Positions 13,997-20,488 of a stretch of 23,585 bases of DNA are shown in pieces. Both the position numbers and the translations under genes were made by a program. The stretch lies in NCBI GenBank assembly GCA_019115725.1, contig DXCY01000305.1, positions 1-23,585 on the forward strand. Reading direction: 5' to 3'. This DNA is from Candidatus Luteimonas excrementigallinarum (GTDB taxonomy: Bacteria; Pseudomonadota; Gammaproteobacteria; Xanthomonadales; Xanthomonadaceae). Each line of letters begins with the position of its first letter. The stretch's first letter is position 1. Below the pieces are notes generated by a model. The model saw nothing but the letters and a program-made list of their open reading frames with translations. It made no database searches and had not been told where the DNA came from.

Positions 13997-15370
13997 TTAA
14001 TCGGCGGCGGCGAGCAGTTGCAGCAGGGCGCTGCGGGGCAGCTTGCCGGTTTCATTGCGGGGCAGGGCCGGCACCAGCCGCAGGCGCCGCGGCAGGAACA
14101 CCGGATCCACCACCCGCCGCAGCGCATCCAGGATCGCGCGCTCGCCCAGCGTCGGCGCCACCGCCACCGCGGCAATGCGGCGCACGCCGCCGGCGCCCTC
14201 CTCGTCCAGCTGCACCACCACCCCATCCTCCACGCCGGGGATGGCCAGCAGTTGCCGGGTCAGCTCGCCGAGCGAGGCGCGCTTGCCGGCCACCTCCAGC
14301 AGATCGGCGCGCCGGCCGCGCAGGCTGAACCGGTCCGTCCCGTGCAGTTCCACCAGGTCGGCCAGCACCACCGGTCCGGGCAGCTGCGGCGCATGCACCA
14401 CGGTGCCGTCGGGCCGGGGCTGCAGGCTGACGCCGGGCAGCAGGGTCCAAACCTGCTCCCGGGCGGTGCGGCGCCGGGCGATGATGCAGGTTTCGGTGGA
14501 GCCGAACAGCTCGCGCACCTCGGTGTTGAACAGGGCCTCGGCCTGCGCGGCCAGTTCGGGCGGCATCGGCGCGGTGGCGCTGACAATGCCGCGCAGCGGC
14601 GGCAGCTCCGCACCGGAGGCAACCAGCGAGCGCAGGTGCACCGGGGTGGTCACCAGTACCCGCTCGCCGGGCAGCTCGCGCAGCGCGGCGGCGATGTCGG
14701 CAGGGAAGAACGGCCGCCCCGCATGCACCGCCACTCCGCCCAGCAGCGGCAGCAGCACCGACATCTCCATGCCGTACATATGCTGCGGCGGCACCGTGGC
14801 CACCAGCTGCGGCTGGGTAGCGGCGGGCCAAAGGTCGTCCAGCGCCGCCATGTTCTGCGCGCTGCTGCGGGCAAACGAGCCCCAGGTCTTGGCGTTGGCG
14901 GCCGGCTCGCCGGTGCTGCCCGAGGTGAAGCCGATCGCCACCACCGCATCACCATCAATCAGCGGCGCCGGACCCTCGCTGCTGGGCAGCACGCCGGGCA
15001 GCTGCACATAGTGTCCGGCCGGGACGGGTCCGCAGCCGCAGACGCTGTCATCGCCGATGCAATAGCTGTGCGGGTAGCGCTGGCGCACCTGCTGGATCGT
15101 GGCCGGCGTGCGCGAGGGTGGCATCAGCGTGGTCTGTCCGCGCAGCGCCACCGCACAGAACACCACCAGGAACCGGTAACGGTCTTCGCACAGGTTCACA
15201 GCATGACCGGCCTCGGGCAGCAGCGCCGCCACCCCGCGCACGTGGCCGAGGAATTCGTGCAGCCGCACCGGACGCCCTCCGGCCAGCGCCAGCAGGCGCG
15301 CAGGGTCACCCGATGCCAGGGGCAGGCCGCCGGCAGCGGGCAGGGTCGGATCGTCGATGACTGCGGACAT
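13997..15370 (-). CDS. xanA2: aryl-ACP ligase of xanthomonadin synthesis (AMP-binding, XanA2/ApeH-like)
   Basis: This 457-residue ANL-superfamily adenylating enzyme has P-loop GFTSGSTGEPAANAKTWG (147-164), FGSTET (289-294), RGRRADLLEVAGKRAS (351-366, hinge) and NETGKLPR (439-446) with the catalytic Lys443. It is shorter than acyl-CoA synthetases, as are the ligases of aryl polyene clusters. It would activate 3-hydroxybenzoate with ATP and load it onto the carrier protein encoded at 4389-4664. ATG 15370 gives MSAVIDDPTLP and has no strong ribosome-binding site; a start nine codons upstream (15397) is possible. It is divergent from the phosphopantetheinyl transferase (87 bases between starts). 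That pairing supports an ACP substrate rather than CoA. The symbol is assigned by similarity of role and is less certain than the enzyme class. Confidence 0.82.
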   Translation of the reverse strand: MSAVIDDPTLPAAGGLPLASGDPARLLALAGGRPVRLHEFLGHVRGVAALLPEAGHAVNLCEDRYRFLVVFCAVALRGQTTLMPPSRTPATIQQVRQRYPHSYCIGDDSVCGCGPVPAGHYVQLPGVLPSSEGPAPLIDGDAVVAIGFTSGSTGEPAANAKTWGSFARSSAQNMAALDDLWPAATQPQLVATVPPQHMYGMEMSVLLPLLGGVAVHAGRPFFPADIAAALRELPGERVLVTTPVHLRSLVASGAELPPLRGIVSATAPMPPELAAQAEALFNTEVRELFGSTETCIIARRRTAREQVWTLLPGVSLQPRPDGTVVHAPQLPGPVVLADLVELHGTDRFSLRGRRADLLEVAGKRASLGELTRQLLAIPGVEDGVVVQLDEEGAGGVRRIAAVAVAPTLGERAILDALRRVVDPVFLPRRLRLVPALPRNETGKLPRSALLQLLAAAD

Positions 15371-15457
15371 GTCTATGCTGTTGGACCTGCGGCGCATCCA
15401 CGCCGAAACCGCGATAGCTTACGCTGCCCCACCCCCGACCGGCCCGATTCGCCCTTC
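15371..15457. promoter_or_regulatory. divergent promoter region, ligase / phosphopantetheinyl transferase
   Basis: This 87-base gap lies between two divergent pigment-related starts. GATAGCTTA near 15413-15421 is the most AT-rich spot and may contain a -10 element for the transferase. I find no clear -35 and no Shine-Dalgarno sequence for the transferase start. Confidence 0.35.
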
Positions 15458-16072
15458 ATGTCCCTGACTGCAGGCCAGCTCAAGTTCGAACGCGTCCGCT
15501 GCGCCTGGCGGCCCTACCGCCGCGGCGAGGCGGCCGAGCCGCTCGTGCGCAGCTGGCTGCAGGACCAGCTGGCGATATCCGCCGACGAACTGGAGCTGGA
15601 GCGCGACCCGCGCGGCCGCCCCTGTCTGGGCAGCGCCCACGCCGGGCACGACACCAGCTGGAGCCACAGTGGCGAGGGACTGCTGATGGCGCTGGGCCAC
15701 CACGTCCGCCTGGGCTGCGATCTGGAGTGGGCGCGGCCCAGGCCGCGGGCGCTGGAGCTGGCCCGGCGTTACTTCAGCCCCTCGGAGGCCGACTGGCTGC
15801 AGCGCCTCTCCGGCCCGCTGCGCGAAGCGGTATTCGTGCGCATCTGGTGCGCCAAGGAAGCGATGCTCAAGGCCCACGGGCGCGGCATCGCCTTCGGCCT
15901 GCACCGATTGGAGTTCGGCGAGCGCGACGACCGCCTGGTGCTGCTGGACTGCGATCCGGCACTGGGCGCGCCCGACGACTGGACGCTGCAGGCATTCGAG
16001 CCGGCACCCGGCTACCTGGCCACCCTGGCCTGGCACCGGCCGCCCGCGCCGGCTCCTACAATAGGCCGATGA
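15458..16072 (+). CDS. Sfp-type 4'-phosphopantetheinyl transferase
   Basis: This 204-residue enzyme transfers 4'-phosphopantetheine from CoA to the conserved serine of carrier proteins. The metal and substrate motifs are LGCDLEW (Asp88, Glu90) and FVRIWCAKEAMLKAHGRGI (Trp130, Lys133, Glu134, Lys138), the W-x2-KEA-x2-K signature of Sfp/HetI-type enzymes. Its divergent partner is the aryl-ACP ligase, so the carrier protein of the pigment cluster is a likely client, although Sfp-type enzymes are often broad. ATG 15458 is the only start giving a family-like N-terminus in this long open frame. No Shine-Dalgarno sequence is seen. Its stop overlaps the rsmG start as ATGA, and the rsmG -10-like box lies in its last codons. 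Confidence 0.88.
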   Translation: MSLTAGQLKFERVRCAWRPYRRGEAAEPLVRSWLQDQLAISADELELERDPRGRPCLGSAHAGHDTSWSHSGEGLLMALGHHVRLGCDLEWARPRPRALELARRYFSPSEADWLQRLSGPLREAVFVRIWCAKEAMLKAHGRGIAFGLHRLEFGERDDRLVLLDCDPALGAPDDWTLQAFEPAPGYLATLAWHRPPAPAPTIGR

Positions 16073-16710
16073 CCACCCCACTCGACCCTGCCCTGCGCGA
16101 CACGCTGGATGCCGGCCTGGCCACGCTGGACCTGGACCCGGCGCTGGCCCCGCCGCTGCTGGATTACCTCGCCCTGCTGGTGCGCTGGAACCGGACCTAC
16201 AACCTCACCGCCATCCGCGACCCGCACGAGATGGTGACCCTGCACCTGCTCGACTCTCTGGCCCTGGCGCCGCACCTGGACGGCGTGGCCCGGCTGGCCG
16301 ACCTGGGCGCCGGCGCCGGCCTGCCCGGGATCCCGCTGGCGCTGGCCCGTCCCGGACTGCAGGTGGAGCTGGTGGAATCGAACGGCAAGAAGGCCCGCTT
16401 CATGCGCCAGGCCGTGCGTACCCTGGGGCTGGCCAACGCCACCGTGCATGAATGCCGCGCCGAAGCGCTCGATCTGCCCGGCCGGTTTGATGCAATCACC
16501 GCGCGCGCCCTGGCCACGCTGGCCGATATTGTTGCCGTCGGCGGCCACCTGCTGCGTCCGGGCGGCCGCCTGCTGGCGCTCAAGGGCGTGCGCCCCGACG
16601 ACGAAATCGCCGCGCTGCCGGCCGGCTGGCAGGTGGGCGACATCACCCCGCTCCGCGTGCCGGGCCTGGCCGCCGAACGCCATCTGGTGGCCGTCCACGC
16701 ACCAGGCTGA
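16069..16710 (+). CDS. rsmG: 16S rRNA (guanine-527-N7)-methyltransferase
   Basis: This 213-residue SAM-dependent methyltransferase (formerly GidB) modifies G527 of 16S rRNA. The N-terminal RWNRTYNLTAIRDPHEMVTLHLLDSLA block (39-65), the SAM loop LADLGAGAGLPGIPLA (77-92) and LVESNGKKARFM are typical, and ITARALATL marks the later conserved block. ATG 16069 overlaps the stop of the phosphopantetheinyl transferase. TACAAT at 16057-16062 ends six bases before the start codon, so the gene may also be transcribed from inside its neighbour as a leaderless message. It precedes parA and parB, as in many proteobacteria where rsmG sits near the replication origin. Confidence 0.96.
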   Translation: MTTPLDPALRDTLDAGLATLDLDPALAPPLLDYLALLVRWNRTYNLTAIRDPHEMVTLHLLDSLALAPHLDGVARLADLGAGAGLPGIPLALARPGLQVELVESNGKKARFMRQAVRTLGLANATVHECRAEALDLPGRFDAITARALATLADIVAVGGHLLRPGGRLLALKGVRPDDEIAALPAGWQVGDITPLRVPGLAAERHLVAVHAPG

Positions 16711-16816
16711 GGCGGGCCCGCGCCGCGCCGCCCTTCCGCCAACCCGGCACTTGGGCATAATGATCGACCGGTCCGCCCTTTTGCGGCCCGGACCCACACA
16801 TCGGACCGGGGAGCCC
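16711..16816 (+). promoter_or_regulatory. parA promoter and leader with alternative hairpins
   Basis: A -10-like CATAAT (16756-16761) has TTCCGC (16734-16739) 16 bases upstream as a weak -35. In the transcribed part, CCGGTCCG (16768-16775) can pair perfectly with CGGACCGG (16802-16809), next to and partly over the GGGGAG ribosome-binding site. Alternatively its GGTCCG portion can pair with CGGACC (16789-16794). The two pairings exclude each other. Confidence 0.45.
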
Positions 16817-17605
16817 ATGGCCCGCATCATTGCCATTGCCAACCAGAAGGGTGGCGTCGGGAAGACCACCACGGCGGTCAACCTGGCGGCCGCGCTGGCC
16901 GGCACCCCCAAGCGGGTGCTGCTGGTCGACCTGGACGCCCAGGGCAACGCCACCATGGGCAGCGGCGTGGACAAGCGCGACCTGCCGGCTTCCACCTGCG
17001 ATGTGCTGCTGGGCGAGCTGCGCGGCGAAGACGCGATCAGCGAGACCACCGAAGGCTACGACCTGCTGCCCGGCAACATCGACCTGACCGCCGCCGAGAT
17101 CGAGCTGATGGCGGCCGACAACCGCGAACAGCGGCTCAAGCAGGCGCTCGATCCACTGCGCCCGCGCTACGACTTCATCATCATCGACTGCCCGCCGGCG
17201 CTGTCGCTGCTCACCCTCAACGCACTGACCGCGGCCGACTCGGTGCTGGTGCCCATGCAGTGCGAGTACTACGCGCTGGAAGGGATCAGCGCGCTGATGG
17301 AAACCATCGAAGCCATCCGCACCCGGCTCAACCCGCGGCTGGAGATCGAAGGCGTGCTGCGCACCATGTTCGACGTGCGCAACAACCTGACCAACGCCGT
17401 ATCCAACGAGCTGGTCCAGCATTTCGGCGACAAGGTGTTCCGCACCATCGTGCCGCGCAACGTGCGCCTGGCCGAAGCGCCCAGCCACGGCCAGAGCATC
17501 GTCGGCTACGACCGCTCATCGCGCGGCGCGATCGCCTATCTCGGCCTGGCCGGCGAGATCATCCGCCGCCAGCGCGAGCGCGAACAGAAGGAGAAGGCGG
17601 CATGA
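16817..17605 (+). CDS. parA: chromosome partitioning ATPase ParA (Soj)
   Basis: This 262-residue deviant Walker-A ATPase has KGGVGKTTTA at 11-20 (signature Lys11 and Lys16), LLVDLDAQGNAT (A' box region), FIIIDCPPALSLLTLNA (Walker B) and the C-terminal APSHGQSIVGYDRSSRGA segment of chromosomal ParA proteins. With ParB it moves replication origins to the cell poles by cycling on non-specific DNA. The short N-terminus, without a helix-turn-helix, marks it as chromosomal rather than plasmid type Ia. ATG 16817 follows GGGGAG. The stop overlaps the parB start as ATGA. No parS site matching TGTTTCACGTGAAACA was found in the window. Confidence 0.97.
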   Translation: MARIIAIANQKGGVGKTTTAVNLAAALAGTPKRVLLVDLDAQGNATMGSGVDKRDLPASTCDVLLGELRGEDAISETTEGYDLLPGNIDLTAAEIELMAADNREQRLKQALDPLRPRYDFIIIDCPPALSLLTLNALTAADSVLVPMQCEYYALEGISALMETIEAIRTRLNPRLEIEGVLRTMFDVRNNLTNAVSNELVQHFGDKVFRTIVPRNVRLAEAPSHGQSIVGYDRSSRGAIAYLGLAGEIIRRQREREQKEKAA

Positions 17606-18537
17606 CCGCTCCCAAGGCGAAAAAAGCGCCTGCCAAGAAGCGTGGCCTCGGCCGCGGGCTGGAAGCGCTGCTCGGCCCCAAAGCGGCCGAGACCGCCCCC
17701 GTGCTGGAAGCCCGCCCCGGCGACACCCTGCAGAGCCTGCCCATCGACGCCCTGACCCCCGGCAAGTACCAGCCGCGGCGGACGATGAGCGAGGACAAGC
17801 TGGACGAGCTGGCCGAATCGATCAAGGCCCAGGGCGTGATCCAGCCGATCGTGGTGCGCGAGATCCGCTCCGGTAGCGGCCGCACCTGGGAAATCATCGC
17901 CGGCGAACGCCGCTGGCGCGCCTCGCGCCGCGCCGGGCTGACCGAAGTGCCGGCCGTGGTGCGCGAGGTCGACGATCGCACCGTGGTGGCCATGGCGCTG
18001 ATCGAGAACATCCAGCGCGAAGACCTCAACCCGCTGGAGGAAGCGCAGGCGCTGGCCCGGCTGATCGAGGAATTCATGCTCACCCACGCCCAGGCTGCCG
18101 AAGCGGTCGGGCGTTCGCGCGCAGCGGTCTCCAACCTGCTGCGCCTGCTGGAACTGCCGCCGGCCATCCGCAAGCTCCTGCAGGAGCGCCGCCTGGAAAT
18201 GGGCCACGCCCGCGCCCTGCTCACCCTTGCCCCGGAACTGGCCAGCAAGCTGGCCGCCGAAGCCGCGGAACACGGCTGGTCGGTGCGCGAAGTGGAGCAT
18301 CGTGCCCAGCAGTTCGCCGAAGGCCGCGTGCCCGGGCGCCGCGGGCGCACCCCAGCCAAGCCGCGTCCGCAGCAGGCCGACATTGCCACCCTCGAGAACG
18401 AACTGGCCGAAACCCTCGGCGCCAAGGTCAGCATCGCCCACGGCCGCGGCGGCAAGGGCCGCCTGGTCATCCACTACGCGGACCTGGACACCCTGGACGG
18501 CGTGCTGGAGCGGCTGCGGAACAAGCACGGCGGCTGA
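17602..18537 (+). CDS. parB: chromosome partitioning protein ParB (Spo0J), CTPase and parS-binding
   Basis: This 311-residue ParB has a basic start with the ParA-contacting RGLGRGLEALLG stretch (14-24). Its CTP-binding and clamp motifs include GERRWRAS (101-108) and ENIQREDLNPLEEA (135-148), and a helix-turn-helix lies at about 162-182 (HAQAAEAVGRSRAAVSNLL). A Pro/Arg-rich linker near 250-265 precedes the C-terminal dimerisation domain ending LRNKHGG. ParB loads at parS, spreads as a CTP-dependent clamp and stimulates ParA. ATG 17602 overlaps the parA stop, with GGAGAAGG just upstream. It converges on the phosphatase gene with only 13 bases between the stops, and I see no terminator there. 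Confidence 0.97.
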   Translation: MTAPKAKKAPAKKRGLGRGLEALLGPKAAETAPVLEARPGDTLQSLPIDALTPGKYQPRRTMSEDKLDELAESIKAQGVIQPIVVREIRSGSGRTWEIIAGERRWRASRRAGLTEVPAVVREVDDRTVVAMALIENIQREDLNPLEEAQALARLIEEFMLTHAQAAEAVGRSRAAVSNLLRLLELPPAIRKLLQERRLEMGHARALLTLAPELASKLAAEAAEHGWSVREVEHRAQQFAEGRVPGRRGRTPAKPRPQQADIATLENELAETLGAKVSIAHGRGGKGRLVIHYADLDTLDGVLERLRNKHGG

Positions 18538-18550
18538 GGCCGCCAGAGCC

Positions 18551-20146
18551 TTACACCCGCTCCACCCCCGGCCGCCCGCGCTCCGTCACCAGGCTGGCGA
18601 TGACCCGCTTGCTGCCGCCGGGCACGGACACCCGATCAACCGCCACCACATCAGTCCGCCACTGCTCCGGGCCGATATCGAACACCTGGTAGCCGCGGCG
18701 GTCGTTCAGCAGCGTGGTGTGCGGGTTCTCCGCCAGCACGTTTTCCCAGGTGTCCGGAATATCGCTGCCATCGCCGCCGGAGGAGATCGAAGTGGTGACG
18801 AACTCGGTCGCCACCGGTGCGCTGAGCACGTCTTCGGGAACCGAAGGCACCACGCCCACGTGATGCTTGTGCACATCGCCGGTGGCCACGATGACGCTGC
18901 CCCGGCCGTGCTGTGCAATCAGGTCGATTACCCGCTGGCGCGCATGCGGATAGCCGCTCCAGGAATCGATATTGAGCGGCCCGGCAGCGCGGCTGGACGG
19001 GTACCGGTACGGCATCATCATCACCTGCTGGGCCAGCAGGTTCCAGCCGCTTGCACCCTGCAGGCCCTGCGCCAGCCAGCGCTCCTGGTCCTGGCCGATG
19101 ATCTGTTCATTGGCGATATCATCCGCCGCCCGGCACGGCCGCCCCAGCCGCTCCATCGTCGCGTCGCAATGCTGCTTGCTGCGGTACTGGCGGGTGTCCA
19201 TCACGTGCACGCGCAGCAGGCTGCCGTAATCCAGGCGCCGATGCATGGTCAGGCCGCCCGGGCGCGGGAACTGCGCCCGCCGCACCGGCATGTTCTCGTA
19301 CCAGGCCTGCATGGCCACGTGCCGGCGCAGGGCGAAGATCTCCGGCGGCGTACCGTCCTGGTCATCGCTGCTGGCCCAGTTGTTGTCGATCTCGTGGTCA
19401 TCCCAGCTCGACAGGAATGCAGCCGCGGCGTGCGCGGCCTGCAGGTCGGGATCGGTCTTGTACTGGGCGTAGCGGCGGCGGTAATCGTGCAGGGTATGGA
19501 TCTCGTCGCCCGCGTGCTCGCGCACGATGGGATTGCCGGCGGCATCCACGATCGTGCCGCGGTCGCGGCCCTTGCCCTCATAGATGTAGTCGCCGTAATG
19601 GAAGACCGCATCCAGCTCGGCCTCCTCGCTGAGGTGGCGATACGCGGTGTACAACCCGGTTTCCCAGTGCTGGCAGCCGGCCACGCCGATCCGCAGCCGC
19701 TCGACCTGCGCGCCAGCCGCCGGCGCCGTGCGCACCCTGCCAACGGGACTCGTCGCCTGTCCGGATACGTGGAACCGGTACCAGTACGGGCGGTGCGGAC
19801 GCAGGCCCTCCACCTCCATATGCACGCTGTGGCCAAGCTCCGGGCGAGCCAGCGCCTCTCCGCTGCGGACCACCCTGCCGAAGTGCTCGTCCTCCGACAC
19901 CTCCCAGCGCACCGGCACGCTCAGCATCGGCATGCCCGCGTGCTCGGCCAGTGGCTCGGGCGCCAGCCGGGTCCAGATCACGAAGCCGTCGGGCCACGGA
20001 TCACCCGACGCCACACCCAGCGCGAATGGATTGGACTGGAAGGCCGGCGCAGCCCACAGCCGTGCCGGCTGCAGGCCCGACAGAATGGCCAGACTGCCGG
20101 CAGCCTGCAGGAACCTGCGGCGATCGAATGCAAGACGCGGACTCAT
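18551..20146 (-). CDS. phoD: Tat-exported PhoD-like alkaline phosphatase/phosphodiesterase
   Basis: This 531-residue secreted phosphatase has a twin-arginine signal (FDRRRFLQAAGSLAILSGL, residues 7-25), as expected for PhoD enzymes that bind metal in the cytoplasm before export. The N-terminal PhoD domain starts at FALGVASGDPWPDGFVIWTRL. The metallophosphatase core shows GVAGCQHWETG, FHYGDYIYEG, FLSSWDDHEIDNNW and VIVATGDVHKHHVG. PhoD enzymes use Fe/Ca and cleave phosphodiesters and monoesters for phosphate scavenging. ATG 20146 is fixed by GAGGAG seven bases upstream; a TTG two codons earlier is not needed. I see no Pho box, so phosphate control is not shown. It is divergent from the DUF885 gene. 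Confidence 0.93.
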   Translation of the reverse strand: MSPRLAFDRRRFLQAAGSLAILSGLQPARLWAAPAFQSNPFALGVASGDPWPDGFVIWTRLAPEPLAEHAGMPMLSVPVRWEVSEDEHFGRVVRSGEALARPELGHSVHMEVEGLRPHRPYWYRFHVSGQATSPVGRVRTAPAAGAQVERLRIGVAGCQHWETGLYTAYRHLSEEAELDAVFHYGDYIYEGKGRDRGTIVDAAGNPIVREHAGDEIHTLHDYRRRYAQYKTDPDLQAAHAAAAFLSSWDDHEIDNNWASSDDQDGTPPEIFALRRHVAMQAWYENMPVRRAQFPRPGGLTMHRRLDYGSLLRVHVMDTRQYRSKQHCDATMERLGRPCRAADDIANEQIIGQDQERWLAQGLQGASGWNLLAQQVMMMPYRYPSSRAAGPLNIDSWSGYPHARQRVIDLIAQHGRGSVIVATGDVHKHHVGVVPSVPEDVLSAPVATEFVTTSISSGGDGSDIPDTWENVLAENPHTTLLNDRRGYQVFDIGPEQWRTDVVAVDRVSVPGGSKRVIASLVTERGRPGVERV

Positions 20147-20488
20147 GTACAACTCCTCGGGAAGGATGGCGGGAACCGGTGCGATGCCGGCTCCCTGTCA
20201 CATGCCGGACAGGGCGGGGCGTATCCCTGGGACGGGTTCATGCGGCCAGACCCGCCTTGGGGGAATGGCTATCCATCCCTGGTCACTGACACGCATGCGG
20301 ACCCGGATCCGCGGCGCCCACCCGCCTTCCAACCGCCCGCTCTCCGGTGCGGGATATCAGGCGCGCCATGATCGGCGCCGAATATGACAGCGCCTTGACG
20401 CCTGTCCGACGGGACTTCCGGGCCGGGACGATGGCGCGGAAACGGTGCGATCATGTGCGGTCCGCAACATCCAACGGACCGCAACCAC
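20147..20488. other. intergenic region between divergent phoD and the DUF885 gene
   Basis: These 342 bases separate two divergent starts. The only clear structure is the inverted repeat with arms CCCTGTC (20193-20199) and GACAGGG (20208-20214), 47-68 bases upstream of phoD. TTGACG at 20395-20400 is a good -35-like hexamer on the plus strand, but no AT-rich -10 follows at the right distance. If the DUF885 gene really starts at ATG 20453, the gap shrinks to 306 bases. I find no gene in it. Confidence 0.5.

Noticed and set aside
16711..18600. parS centromere site near parAB
   Set aside because: I looked for TGTTTCACGTGAAACA-like palindromes here and elsewhere in the window and found none.
18227..20371. 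714-codon plus-strand frame opposite the phosphatase
   Set aside because: Antisense shadow. The minus strand encodes a complete PhoD with Tat signal and metal motifs.
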